This document shows positions 1 to 11,215 of a DNA stretch of 64,000 nucleotides, in pieces. Position 1 is the first letter of the stretch, and each line of letters begins with the position of its first letter. Origin of the DNA: Anodontia alba (Eukaryota > Mollusca > Bivalvia > Lucinida > Lucinidae). The notes beneath the pieces are model-generated. The model did not search any database, was not told the origin of the DNA, and worked only from the letters and a program-made list of their open reading frames with translations. The translations under genes were made by a program, and so were the position numbers. The stretch covers positions 50,447,587-50,511,586 of the forward strand of contig OZ024824.1 of the NCBI GenBank assembly GCA_964016985.1. Reading direction: 5' to 3'.

Positions 1-273
1 TGCAAAGTTGCAATGGCTGCTGTAGAGCGAAACGGGTATGAATTAATACCACATCCTGCCTATTCGCCTGACCTAGCTCCTAACGACTTCTTCCTATTCC
101 CAAACTTGAAAAAGGATATCCGTGGACTTCATTTCTGGTCTGATGAAGAAGTCGTGACGGCAGTTGAGGAGTGGGTCAATGGAAAGGACCCTGACTTTTT
201 CAGTTCTGGGCTGTGCATCACACTAGAGGGCAATTACATCAAAAAAGAAGAGGTGGATCTCAACCGGAAATAA
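1..273 (+). pseudogene. Mariner transposase, C-terminal fragment
   Basis: This is the C-terminal end of a DD34D mariner transposase, the enzyme that cuts and pastes the element at TA sites. The frame is open from base 1 and ends at a TAA. It contains the YSPDLAPND block, whose last D is the third catalytic acid in mariners. Compared with the copies at 30010 and 61237, nine residues (about MALEHRWSK) are missing in frame between FFSSGL and the final LEGNYI block, a clean 27-bp deletion. The first two catalytic aspartates lie outside the window, so activity cannot be judged, but the internal deletion makes this a decayed copy. Confidence 0.85.
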
Positions 274-304
274 GTTAGGCTGGTTATTTATTGACTCACC
301 CTTG
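1..304 (+). mobile_element. Mariner element, 3' part only
   Basis: The window opens inside a Tc1/mariner transposon. The coding end is followed at about 275-304 by a terminal repeat reading GTTAGGCTGGTTATTTATTG and on to CACCCTTG. It matches the ends of the two full copies at 29979-31260 and 61206-62487, apart from a C-to-T change near the tip. The expected TA target duplication is decayed to TT at 305-306. The 5' part lies outside the window. Confidence 0.85.
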
Positions 305-800
305 TTGTTTGTAGAATTGGAAAGGATTTATTGTGTTCATTATTTTATTTAAATTTCCTTTTTCAATCAACCAGGCTTTCATCATCCAGATGCAGAATGG
401 TGTGCATCTGCCAGATGAAACACTGAAATTCACACTAGGTCTGGGCTTGGCATCTGTACCAACTAAATGAGAACACAACACTCACTTTGGGAAGATAGAA
501 CCATATTTTTGAAAATTTCTTAAAAGATACACATAATCATATAGGAATATTTTCCCACATATAAATGATGACTAAATATAGGATTGATATTTGAAGTAAA
601 TTTTCAAAAATACACCTCCAACACCCAAAGTCAGGTAGAGTATGGAACAGTAGAATGTAGGGAAGGAAGCAAATAAAATAATATTAGGTTGGTAAATATC
701 TGCAGTAACATGATGCAAAATCAAATTATCTAGACAAAGATGGTAAACCTGCTGGCAAACCTATAGACAGGAGTGACTAAGTGCCCTACATTAGTACCAT
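305..800. other. AT-rich spacer, nothing recognised
   Basis: There are no convincing open frames, RNA genes or repeats shared with the rest of the window. It separates the mariner end from the DIRS-type element. Confidence 0.5.
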
Positions 801-807
801 TATATAA

Positions 808-1858
808 TTAAGCTGTGAAGAATTTCCCAGTAGCAGAGCCCAAAGTCCTGGCTACCTGCTTACGTAGATCTAAAGAAGGATGGAGATAGCGCTCATAAGC
901 ATTGCTATTCCAGTCTCCTTGAAGTTTGACGAGGTTTACAGGCAGTCCACACTGTAGGGCAAAACTAGAGCCACCATGCCGGAGACTGTGACCAGAGTAT
1001 TTGTCCTCTGGAACACTATTGCTGAGAAGCAGCTTTTCAGTTTGCATATAAAAATGGACTGACTTAAAACCTACAACGAGCCATCAGGGGCTAAAAATCG
1101 GAAAAGTGGTACAGGTGTACCGGCAGCCGGGCATTCAGTGGTCAACCCAAGTAAAGAAGTAGAGGGACAAAAGGGGAAGTTCTTAATCTTAGGTAAGGGA
1201 GTATGTAGTATACGTTCACGGTACTGAATGACCTCTGACTGGCGAACAGATAAAATGACACCTTCTGGAGTGAACTCCACGTCATGGGCACATAAATGTT
1301 TGGACAGGTCGAAGGACTCTAGGGACTGGATTAGCAGATTTGATTTCCTGAAAAAAGAGAAAAAAAACGACAAGGCAGGCAGCCCAAAATGCATGGTCTA
1401 ATGAAGCATGTAAATTAATATGTAGAAAAATGCTACGAAGTAACTCTAATAGGGAGTTTTTGCATACAACTATCAGCTTTTACCCGCCGCACCCCTTTCA
1501 AAATGGAGGACACATACCAGTTATTAATCAGTGGATTGGGATGGCCGTTCTCTAAATGCAGTAGCCTCACAATATTCAGATATTGCCGAAGTGAACTAAA
1601 AGTAAGTTTCCTGGAAAGATATGCAATATATCCACCCAGGTCTGTTTGTGAAATAGGGACCAGTTGGATTCCCACTTTATTGCAAAAGTCAAGGTATGTA
1701 GACTGATGAACAGAATAGGTTTTTGAAGTTGAAGGGGCGAACAAGTTTAGTCTATAATAGTTTACTTCATCGCCAAGACTAGATGCTAGACCCTGGGATG
1801 GATCCTGAGGTGACATCTGAGGTGTCTCTGCTGGTGGTGACTCTCTACCCCCTGCCAC
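808..1858 (-). pseudogene. Tyrosine recombinase of the DIRS-type element
   Basis: This would integrate the element's circular DNA. Three overlapping frame pieces cover it: 1858-1433 (N-terminal SAM-like DNA-binding region, with STSKTYSVHQSTYLDF), 1394-1071 (start of the catalytic domain, with FFRKSNLL supplying the first catalytic arginine) and 1047-808 (YSGHSLRHGG, containing the H-x-x-R pair, then GDWNSNAYERYL with the nucleophilic tyrosine). All signature residues are readable, but the pieces lie in three frames, so at least two frameshifts inactivate it. The residues are seen directly; the role is known for the family. Confidence 0.85.
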
Positions 1859-1889
1859 TCTGGAAATCTGTCAAGCAGAAAGGTCAGAA

Positions 1890-3512
1890 AGTTTAGTGAC
1901 ATATGGCAAAAAAGTGGGGAGTAGTCTGTGAATGGCAACAACAAATAGATATTCCCAGGTAAATGTAACCTTGAGGCACTGTCACCTGCAATATTACATA
2001 CTCCTGGTATAATTTTTGCAGTTAAGTGGAAGTTGAAAATAGCTGAGAGCCAGAACAGACTACGCAAAAATTTCATGATTTCACAGTTGCTTGATGAGCC
2101 TCTGTTTATGGCAGAGACTGTGGCCGTATTATCAAAATACACAATAATTTTCTTGTTTTGCCACTTTTTGGCCCATTGATGAGCTGCTAAGGCAACGGCC
2201 ACTACCTCTTTTTCATTAATATGAAAATGTCTAGCCAACGGCCAATCTTGAGACCAATTAAAATAGAACCAGTTTCTGCCAAAGACACCACCGGCTGCCT
2301 CATCACAAGCATCTGTGAAAACAGTTTCTATAGGATCTTCGTCTAATATGGCTGACTTACCATTAAATGTTTCTAGGAACTGGGACCACCAGAGAAGGTC
2401 TTTACAAACTTCCTCAGTCAAAATCGTTGGATGCACATTATGCCTGAGCACACTGATTTGGTTGGATAACCGACGGAGAAACACTCATCCGCCCTTAACA
2501 ACACCTGCTGCCCATGAAAGGCGTCCTGCAATGGACTGTAACTGTCGCCTTGTGGCTCATTTTCAAATCAAAAACCCCTGAAGTTCCTGTTTTAGCTTGA
2601 TAAGCTTATCAGATGGCAGCCGAAGACTGACTATGGATTTAATCTAATTCAATTCCAAGAAAAGTTATCTTCATAGTTGGGTCGACCACTTTCCCCCAAT
2701 GGATCACAAAACCTAGCTTCCTAAGAAGCTGAATCAGAACTGAGAGCGCTTCTGCACAAGCGTCTCTAGATTCTGCCATAACAAAAAAATCATCTAAATA
2801 AACTACAAGTAGGTCATAGCCCCTCCTGGCCATAATCCTCCTGACAGCTTGGGTTAGGCGATGAAAAATTCTCGGACTCAGACGGGCTCTGAAAGGTAAC
2901 TTTGAATCCCTTAGGTATACAACTTGGTCGTTCAGAACCCATTTAAGTCCTGTAACTGCCTGACTAGCCTTGCTGATATTTACAGACTGGTAGGCTGAGC
3001 GCAGGTCCACTTTAGCAAAAAAAACAACCAGGAGTCATCAATTTTGATGCATCATCAATGCATGAAAATTTCAATTTCCATTCGGACAAACAGTAATCAT
3101 TTACTGCTGCCCCAATCGGTCGTGAACAATCGTAGATGAGGCGCACTTCCCCATCTGATTTTGGAATAGCGGCCATTAGACTTACTATTTTTGGTGGCGT
3201 GTCACAGATAACATAGTTGCCACTGTAAATTTCTTTTAATACTTGCTGTGTAGCTGCCTCGTAAAGAGGGCTACTGGGCTTAGCTGAAGGGTGGTTATCA
3301 ACCTCGCGAGGAGTGATTTGTGAAACATCATCTATAATATCAAACCCATTTTCTATGCCAGAGAGAATAAAGTTCCTATCAGGGTCATTACCTAACTCCT
3401 CATCCCAAGCTGACAAGGACAAACCAGGCAGAGGCCTGTCCTCAAAATCTAGTTTTTTTCTGACATGTGTATGGTTGCTGAGTGGGTTTGTCCACACCCA
3501 GGTAAGATACAC
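1890..3512 (-). pseudogene. Reverse transcriptase-RNase H of the DIRS-type element
   Basis: The N-terminal RT part is at 3512-3012 (motif PKSDGEVRLIYDCSRP). The palm is at 3010-2639 (DLRSAYQSVNI, then VVYLDDFFV with the YxDD active site). A connecting stretch reads in another frame and then meets a TGA just before 2484. RNase H is at 2484 to about 1900, with TDACDEAAGG, INEKEVVAV, YFDNTATVSAIN and IAGDSASR giving the expected D-E-D-D acids. Catalytic residues look intact, but frames change at about 3010 and 2625 and there is an in-frame stop near 2487. The frame closed at 1786 overlaps the recombinase start, which is usual in compact retroelements. Confidence 0.87.
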
Positions 3513-3581
3513 TGATGCTTGTACTGGCAGGAGGCGAAGGAGCAGCCTTTCTTGGTATTGAAATTACAACAAATCCCAGTC

Positions 3582-4486
3582 TCATTTTTTGGGTTTCACT
3601 TTTTGACCACCACCCAGCTGTTGCGATTTCTTGACCCCTGCTGCAGTTAATGTATGTGCCTTTTTCCGCGGAATCAAATGTAGCTTATGTAGGTGTTGTA
3701 CGTCAGTACCCCACCTAAACCTCATTGAGGCTTGCAGTTTACGATATTCCTGGTCATACTGCAGTACCGATGTCAAATTAAACCTTTGAACGAACTGGTA
3801 AATTTTTGTGGTGTGGGAAAGGTAGTCCAGTAGAGCAGGGCCCTGTAATTTTCTCTCTCCCAATAGTTTATGTAGAATTGCCATGTTGGCTACTGACCAC
3901 TGTGACAAGGTCAAGTTCTCAAGCAATGTTTCTTGGGCCCCGATTTCACAACAATACTTTGCTCCCCATTCCCCGCTAAAAGAACCTCTTCTTCTATGGT
4001 ACTTGGCACAAAGTCACAAATGTCCAAATATGAGCCAACAGTCTAACCTGTGGCTGATGCAATATGGATTTGCAGGTTGTTCCATGCTGGTTGGTTCACA
4101 GGTGTGGTGAATGGAGATCGCTCAGTGTCCGATAGTGTACCAATTGCTGTCATGTGCAGGGTCTGAGCAAGTTGTTGCTGTTGGGTGATTAAGCCATTCA
4201 GTAGTGCCTGGTCATACAGAGAATGTTGTCCATTAGCAGAGGCACTTTCTGCAGCTTGTGGGTACATCGTTGATCTCACTTCCGGTGGCTGGTGTACCAT
4301 TTGTTTGGGGGCCGGTTCCACTGATTCCAACTCGCTGGTGGTGAGCATCTTCGCGATATGTAGGAGTAGGCACCGTTGCCCTTTCGGAATCTTAAGGGAC
4401 TGCAAATCGCTTGCATCCATCAATTTGAAGGCTGTGAGACTAGTGTACCCTCGGGTGAGTATTTCATCAATATATAGTTTTGTCAA
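3582..4486 (-). pseudogene. Gag-like region with SAM-like domain
   Basis: Two minus-strand pieces precede the RT. The first (4486-4043, 147 residues) starts with a block resembling a SAM domain: LYIDEILTRGYTSLTAF, then LMDASDLQSLKIPKGQR and a final helix LLLHIAKML. Its spacing and the DLxxLxIPKGxR turn are what SAM domains show. A Gln-rich low-complexity tail follows. The second (3926-3582) has YQFVQRFNLTSVLQYDQEYR and RFRWGT, positioned like DIRS Gag, and ends in a lysine-rich tail. They lie in different frames. The SAM call is inference from pattern; the Gag call rests on position and style. Confidence 0.6.
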
Positions 4487-4539
4487 TATGATTTTCTAAT
4501 ATGATTTTTCTAATATGATTGTCAATATGACTTTATCAC

Positions 4540-5880
4540 TTTGTCAGATTCTGACATGTCCGTTATGGCTGCTGTACTGACACCTAGATATTCCTCCCCA
4601 ATTATCACTGTTTCTTCTGCCGTTTTGAGTCCCGTATTTACTTTTGGTAATTGAATGGAGGACATTAGCAAGACTTGTCGTTACTACAAAAATAACATAA
4701 CTAGGTAACACAGAATGCGGAACAGTCCAACATACGGTACAATCTGGCATCGGCCAATGATTTTGCTTCCTGAAGAATTTTTAACAATTTCTTTTCTTCG
4801 TAATCTGACATGACATACATGTCTGGAATTTGAAAGATTACCTTAATGTTTTTTGTAAGTCTGTCCGCCATATTTATTCCGCTTATTTATTTAATGTCAT
4901 AAGTTGTGTATTTCACATAATATTAATCCCGCATTCGTTTCCATTCCTTTGTTGTGAACTCCACATTCAACCAGAAACTACATCTTCAAACAAACGTATT
5001 TCAACTTTATTTTATTTGCCTAAATGTTCACAAAGAAATTGTCAGAGATGTTTTGTGTAAGTGTCGATTATACTGAATGACGCTGAAATTCAAACACAGA
5101 GGAATGCGACAACACAGAAATGCCGATTGGCTGGAAAACTTGTAAACAAGTCATATGATTGGTTCAATGTTACCAAGGAGTCAAACAACAAGGGAGACAA
5201 CAAGGGGATCCTAGAATTTTCCTTGAACCAGTCTAAACAAATTGTTACATTAATTTTCATTGGTCATCGCATCCTCGTGTCTAAACGTGAATTTACAGAA
5301 TTACATATCCTTTGCCATTTTCTATTTCAATTGATCTGCGTATTAATCATTGTAAAAACATATTTAAGTAAGTTTTTTTTTTTTTTTAAAGAAAGTTAAC
5401 CAGCAAACATAATTGAAATTTCCAATGCACACCAGCGCCTACTTCCGGTACTTCTGGTTGTCAGAACTGTGGGTGGAGAGATGTAAACAATACAGCGCTA
5501 TTATGTATTCCAAAGAAAATTTAAAACCAGATTATAAGTAATCTTTATATTAAATACTTACGACTTCAATCTCTGGCTACCAGGGTACAGATTTATCTCC
5601 CCATTTTACAATATGACGCTACCACTTGCAGACACGACAACACCCTGCAGACGATAGTAGAGATGTTAAGCTTTAATTTGATACTAAAATTATCCTTTCG
5701 AACGATGGGGGGATTTTTTGTCTCCAAAATACGGCTTAGCGACTAGACTAAGGATTAGAAATGAACTGCATCTTAAAGAAAACATTTTTAGGACTAATGC
5801 AAACTGCAGATCTAGACAAGAGTATAAAGTAGAAGGTGCTGTCTCATGCTGTGGGGTCAAAATTTTTACTGAACAAAGCA
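4540..5880. other. Intergenic, nothing recognised
   Basis: AT-rich sequence with a T13 run near 5376-5388 and several short open frames without recognisable motifs. No repeat family from elsewhere in the window was identified with confidence. Confidence 0.45.
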
Positions 5881-5919
5881 CTGGATCCGCTGTAATGCTC
5901 TAGCATGAATATCGGTTCC

Positions 5920-6075
5920 AGCCAGGCCAAGCATACCCAGATCAGCCTCCTATCAGGTTGCACAGGCTTCAAATCCAACAACCCTGGCCCCAGATCAGCG
6001 GTGGAAAGTGTTCGGAAAGTGTGGGTGTTAATTCAGCCCGCTGCTGGTCCAGCAATACAGATTGGAGGAAAAAAT
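5920..6075 (+). repeat. Low-copy dispersed repeat, first copy
   Basis: Shares phrases with 9318-9435: an AGATCAG block, repeated GAAAGTGT blocks, a GCTGGTCC block and a terminal CAGATTGGAGGAAAA-like block in the same order and spacing. No ends or coding capacity are visible. The element class is unknown. Confidence 0.4.
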
Positions 6076-6181
6076 CAGGGTAGTGTAAAAGTGGGTGGTG
6101 ATCTGATCTGGGTACTTGTGGTTTGCGGATGTCACGACGGTTTTATTTTTTATCATCATATCATATCATAATCGGGTTTTT

Positions 6182-8011
6182 AGCTCACCTGAGCTCTGCT
6201 CAGGATGAGCTATTGTGATTACTTTTCGTCCGTCGTCCGTCCTTCCGTGCGTCCGTCCGTCCGTTCGTCTGTGCGTCTGTCCGTTAACATTTTCAAACGA
6301 CTTCTTCTCTGAAGCTGCTGAGCCAATTTTGCTCAAATTTCATATGGAGCCTCCTTAGGGTGGGGGAACGAAAAATTGCTAAAATGGTCGCTGTCCGTTG
6401 ACCAAGATGGCCGCCACGCCCATATATGGTAAAAACCTTTAAAAATCTTCTTCTCCAGAACTGAGAATGCCTTGGGGCTGAACCTTTGCAGGAATCATCG
6501 GGGACGGGAGGTCTACCAAAATTGCTAAAAGAATTGTTGACGTTTGACCTTTTTTACGGCAAGGTCAAGTTTGCTTCCCTATGCATTTGTATGGGAAAAA
6601 CCTTTAAAAATCTTCTTCTCCAAAACTGAGCATGCCTTATGGCTGAATCTCTGCATATATCTTCGGGAACAGGAGGGCTACCAAAATTGCTAAAATAATG
6701 GTCGTACATTGACATTTGACCTTTTTATGGTAAGGTCAATTTTGCTTCCTTATGCATTTGTATGGGAAAAATGTTCAGAATTTCAAACAACTTCTCCTCT
6801 GGAGCCTCTGGGCCAATTTTGCTCAAATTTCATATGGAGCCTCCTTAGGTAGGGGGAACAAAAGATTGCTAAAATGGTCACGGTTCGTTGACCAAGATGG
6901 CCACCATGCCCATATATGTTAAAAACCTTTAAAAATCTTCTTCTCTAGAACAGAGGATGCTTTGGGGCTGAATGTTTGCATAAATCATCGGGGACAGGGG
7001 GTCTAAAAATGTTGCTAAAATAATGGTCATACATTGACATTTGACCTTTTTACGGCAAGGTCAAGTTTGCTTCCTTATGCATTTGTATGGGAAAAAAAAC
7101 ATTTAAAAATCTTGTTCTCCAAAACCGAGGATGGCTTGTGGCTGAATCTTTGCATATATCATCTGGAACGGGCGGTCTATCAAAGTTGCTAAAATAATTG
7201 TCATACATTGACATTTAACCTTTTTACGGCGAGGTCAAGTTTGCTTCTGTATGCATTTGTATGGGCCCCATACATTTGTATGGAAAAAATGTTGATAATT
7301 TCAAATGGCTTTTCCTCTGACGCCTCCGGGCCAGTGTTGCTCAAATTTCATGTGGAGCCTCCGTGGGCAGGAGAATGAAAGATTGCTAAAATGGGTATGG
7401 TCCATTGATCAAAATGGCTGCCATGCCCATATATGGTAAAAACCTTTAAAAATCTTCTTCTCCATAACCAAATAAGCCCTGGGTCCTAATCTTTGCACAA
7501 ATTATGGGGGACAGGAGATCTACCAAAATTGCTAAAATGATGATTCTCTGTTGACATTTGACCTTTTTACCTCCAAGGTCAAATTTGCTTCCCCATTTGT
7601 ATGGGCCATATACATTTATATTGAAAGTATGGAAGTGACTTGTAGATCAACAGTAGTTAAAATTGTTCTGATTGGAAATCTAAGATGGCCATCATCTGAT
7701 TTATATTTATAATATTTCCCTGCCACTGTGCTGTTTACATGTATAAAATCATGATTCTTCAGAAACCACTTAGCCAATTTCCACCAAATTTCACATTGAT
7801 CCTTCTGTTGAAATGTGATTGATAGTTTATTCAAATGATCATGCTCCATTGACTGTCAGGCCCATATATTCTTCTTCAAAACTAAGAACTGCTCAAATGA
7901 TGATATTTTCATTAGTTGCGATGATAGGATTGGAAAAATGTTGCATAACATCTGCATGTCTGCAGTGGCTGTGTCACTCAGGTGAGCGAATCGTGGCCCG
8001 TGGGCCTCTTG
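6182..8011 (+). mobile_element. AGCTCA-family satellite-carrying element, copy a1
   Basis: A non-autonomous element of about 1.83 kb. The left end follows a TTTTT run and is a hairpin: AGCTCACCTGAGC at 6182-6194 pairs with GCTCAGGATGAGCT at 6198-6211. Next is a CCGTCCGTCC-like stretch (6228-6285), then a degenerate array of modules of about 165 bp (phrase CCTTTAAAAATCTTCTTCTC near 6436, 6601, 6926, 7441). The right end has a CTCAGGTGAGC subterminal repeat, a GGCCC-GT-GGGCC hairpin at 7995-8006 and finishes CTTG before TT. There is no coding capacity. The layout resembles Helentron-derived elements; that assignment is inference. Confidence 0.75.
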
Positions 8012-8015
8012 TTGA

Positions 8016-9152
8016 TTAACGTGCAGGTACAAGGGCAACATCCACATCAGTGGGCCCCTTCCAGATAGCTGGCTTGCTGCACGCATGGCAGATCTCACAC
8101 CAGATCTCCAGGTACGTCTATCATGAGGGTTGATAGCCGAGAGCTTCCACTCTCTGCAATCCCTCTCTGTCAGCTGCTTCCATGTCATTTTGGGCCTCCC
8201 AGGCCCACGCTTTCCATCAACCTGTATGTCAAAGGCTGTCTTGACTGCACCATTGGAGTGTTCCACATGTCCATACAATTGGAGTCTTCTCTCTTTCAGA
8301 ATGAGGTCCAGATCCTCAATGCCAAGCCGCACAAGTAGCTCATTGGACCTGGTGGTGACAATGTCTTGCGGCCTGACATTGCAGATCTGTCTGATCATTG
8401 CCCTGTCATTTCGCTGCAGATGCTGGAGGTTCAGCTTTGTCAATGGCCAAGTCTCGCTGGCACGGAGCATTGCGCTCTGCACACAAGAGCTGTACACACG
8501 ACCACGTGTTTTGAAAGAGAGGTGGCGTGAAGAGAGGACTGGTAGCAGATCCTTGAACTTCTTCCAGGCGGTTTTGACACGTGTTGTGGTTGAAAGTTCA
8601 CAGCCACCTGCTGCTGAGAGCATGTCTCCTAGGTAGCAAAAGGAAGCTACCACCTCAGGCTTGTCAGGTCCGACCTGGACTTTGTTCTGTGGTCTGCTAT
8701 CCAAGGGGCATGCAGTTCCCTGACACCGTGTACATCTGTAGTCAGGGTCCTTTTTCAAGTGCTTGAGCCCAATGCATTTCTTGTGCACCCAGTGCTTGCA
8801 GCCATTGCAGAAGATTCTGTTGCTGCCCACTCCAGTGCCACAGACGGCGCATGGAAACTCGCCTGAACTCTGCAGGAGGTCCAGTCCCGTACCGCAGATC
8901 ATGATCTTTGTCTTTCCTGCATTTACTCTCAGTCCTTTCTTCTCCATTGCTTCTTTCCAAGTCAAGAGCCTCCTGACACATTCCTCAAGCGATTCAGCGA
9001 TGATAACAAGGTCATTGGCATAGAGGTCCTCCCAGGGGACCCCAGAGCAGAACTCTCGTGATAAGGCTTCAAGCACAATGATGAAGAGCAGCGGGCTGAG
9101 TACTGATCCTTGGTGAACACCAACCTTCACTTCAAACTCTTCACTGTACCCC
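8016..9152 (-). pseudogene. LINE reverse transcriptase, C-terminal half with embedded zinc finger
   Basis: A 5'-truncated non-LTR retrotransposon. The reading starts inside the RT domain: VGVHQGSVLSPLLF, then LYANDLVIIAES at the active site, where LINEs normally have YADD. The first aspartate is therefore Asn here. Next comes a cysteine/histidine cluster CAVCGTGVGSNRIFCNGC, HWVHKKC, YRCTRC, a PHD/RING-like zinc finger between palm and thumb. Thumb motifs follow: FCYLGDMLS, RGRVYSSCVQSAML, LQRNDRAMIRQICNV, GPGRPKMTW. The long open frame continues past the element to 7856 because of an apparent 1-bp loss near 8050; the alternative frame gives a terminus PTDVDVALVPAR then stop at 8016-8018. The copy is inactive. 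Confidence 0.88.
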
Positions 9153-9317
9153 TATATTTTTATATAGACCATAAATTAAAAAAAAAACTTGAAGACCACA
9201 AAATACTTCAAACAGAAACAATGGCTCACCAAAGATTGTGATTTGTTAATTTCAGCATTTCATGGTTGAGGGAGGGGGTGGGTGGGGGAGTGTAGTGGGG
9301 CCAGCAGACGGTTATCT

Positions 9318-9435
9318 GGAATGAGTTGCAGATCAGGTTGCAGAAAGTGTGTGGAAATTGTGGAAAGTGTACAAAAAGTGTAATTGCTGACAGATCTGTT
9401 TGCTGGTCCTATGATACGGATTGGAGGAAAAGTGC
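9318..9435 (+). repeat. Low-copy dispersed repeat, second copy
   Basis: Diverged counterpart of 5920-6075, with the same order of AGATCAGGTTGCAG, GTGGAAA-type repeats and a GATTGGAGGAAAAG block. Class unknown. Confidence 0.4.
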
Positions 9436-9452
9436 ACTGGAACATAGAAGAG

Positions 9453-9566
9453 TGAAGTCACACAGGTAACTGCCTAAGGGACCTTCTGGATGAAGACTTT
9501 TTGAACTGTTGTTTTTTCTGTGGAAGGTTTGAAATACAGAATAGAATAGCACATTATCTATAGGTT
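9453..9566 (+). repeat. Detached terminal repeat of the 43.7-50.1 kb element
   Basis: About 114 bp closely matching the right terminal repeat at 50010-50124, from GTCACACAGGTAACTGCCTA through TTTTTTCTGTGGAAGG to AGCACATTATCTATAGGTT. It lacks the GACGTTTCAG-like stretch of the full end and has no partner nearby. It is either a solo end or a short deletion derivative of the large element. Confidence 0.75.
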
Positions 9567-9634
9567 TAGTTTTGCTAGTTATGCCCCCAACTTCAAAGAA
9601 GTTGGAGGGGCATATTGCTTCTGGGTTGTTCGTC

Positions 9635-9706
9635 TGTCCGTCCGTCCGTCCGTCCGTCCGTCCGTCCGTCCGTCCGTCCGTCCATCCTTCCGTCCGTCCG
9701 TCCGTT
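9635..9706 (+). repeat. GTCC microsatellite
   Basis: About 18 mostly perfect copies of the tetramer GTCC with a few substitutions. It lies directly between the terminal hairpin and the 155-bp array, the same place where weaker GTCCGTCC stretches occur in the other satellite-carrying families. Confidence 0.95.
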
Positions 9707-9872
9707 CGTCACGCTTTTTGATGCATAGCATAACTTTAAAACCGTGAATGCTACTGTTTTGAAATTTCATATATGGATTCCTCATGAAAAAATAGCTGAC
9801 ACGTATATTTTTTCTTGACAGGATTATGCCCCTTTTCTGAGTTATGGCCCTTTGAAAAAATATGGATGCAAT

Positions 9873-11215
9873 CTTGTCAGCAAAATATCTCAAAAACTAT
9901 TAAAGCTAGAGCCTTGAAACTTGATGAATAGACTGGTAGTGATGAGTAGACAACCTGATTAACTTTTGAAGAAATTTTGAAAAATACTTCATGAGTTATG
10001 GCCCTTTGTAATTTTGGGCAATTTTACCTTGTCAGCAAAATATCTCAAAAACTGTTAGAGCTAGAGCCTTGAAACTTGGTAAATGGATTTGTAGTGATGA
10101 GTAGATGACCTGATTAACTTTTGAAGAAATTCTGAAAAATACTTCATGAGTTATGGCCCTTTGTAATTTTGGGCATTTTTATCTTGTCAGCAAAATATCT
10201 CAAAAACAGTTGGAGCTAGAGCCTTGAAACTTAATGAATAGACTGGTAGTGATTAGACAACCTGATTAACTTTTGAAGAAATTTTGATAACTTTTGAAGA
10301 AATTTTGAAAAATGCCTTTTGAGTTATGGCCCTTTGTAATTTTGGGCATTTTTACCTTGTCAGCAAAATATCTCAAAAACTGTTAGAGCTTGAGCCTTGA
10401 AACTTAGTAAATGGATTTTTAGTGATGTGTAGATGACCTGATTAACTTTTGAAGAAATTCTGGAAAACACTTCATGAGTTATGGCCCTTTGTAATTTAGG
10501 GCATTTTTAACTTGTCAGCAAAATATCTCAAAAACTATTGAAGCTAGAGCCTTGAAACTTGATGAATAGACTGGTAGTGATGAGTAGACAACCTGATAAA
10601 CTTTTAAAGAAATTTTGAAATATACTTCTTGAGTTATGCCCCTTTGTAATTTTAGGCATTTTTATCTTGTCAGCAAAATATCTCAAAAACTGTTAGAGCT
10701 AGAGCCTTGAAGCTTAGTAAATGGATTTGTAGTGATGAGTAGATGACCTGATTAATTTTTGAAGAAATTCTGAAAAATACTTCATGAGTTATGGCCCTTT
10801 GTAATTTTGGGCAATTTTACCTTGTCAGCAAAATATCTCAAAAACTGTTGGAACTAGAGCCTTGACACTTGATGAATAGACTGGTAGTGATGAGTAGACA
10901 ACCTGATTAACTTTTGAAGAAATTTTGAAATATACTTCTTGAGTTATGCCCCTTTGTTATTTTGGGCATTTTTATCTTGTCAGCAAAATATCTCAAAAAC
11001 TATTAGAGCTAGAGACTTGAAACTTGGTGAATTGATTGGTAATGATGAGTAGATGACCTGATTAATTTTTTTGTAAATTCTGAAAAATATTTCATAAGTA
11101 ATGGCCCTTTGTAAATTTGGGCATGTTTCCCTTGTGAACAAAATATCTCAAAAACTATTGAAGCTGGAGCCTTGAAACTTGATGAATAGATTGGTAGCGA
11201 TGAGTAGATGACCTG
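9873..11215 (+). repeat. 155-bp tandem array with two-monomer higher order
   Basis: The phrase CTTGTCAGCAAAATATCTCA (or close variants) recurs at 9873, 10028, 10183, 10356, 10511, 10666, 10821, 10976 and 11131. Every step is 155 bp except one of 173, where an extra 18 bp duplicates AACTTTTGAAGAAATTTTGA near 10270-10310. Monomers alternate between a type with AATAGACTGGTAGTGAT and GACAACCTG and a type with AAATGGATTTGTAGTGAT and GATGACCTG, giving a 310-bp dimer repeat for the first seven units. The last two are less regular. Confidence 0.92.

Larger units (their letters stand above)
800..4500 (-). mobile_element. DIRS-type (tyrosine recombinase) retrotransposon, degraded
   Basis: Read on the minus strand, the order is gag-like region, reverse transcriptase, RNase H, tyrosine recombinase. 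That set defines the DIRS/Ngaro/PAT order, which integrates through a recombinase instead of a DDE integrase and leaves no target duplication. No methyltransferase domain is visible. Exact ends are not resolved: I could not find the inverted or split direct repeats that DIRS elements carry. The coding parts are distributed over all three frames, so many indels separate this copy from a working one. The subgroup is left open. Confidence 0.85.

Noticed and set aside
7616..7849. 77-codon minus-strand frame, repeated nearly unchanged at 14280-14513
   Set aside because: The similarity comes from the DNA identity of elements a1 and a2, and no recognisable protein features support it.
9579..9893. 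Minus-strand open frame with repeated Asp-Gly-Arg-Thr
   Set aside because: It is the GTCC microsatellite translated; no protein features.
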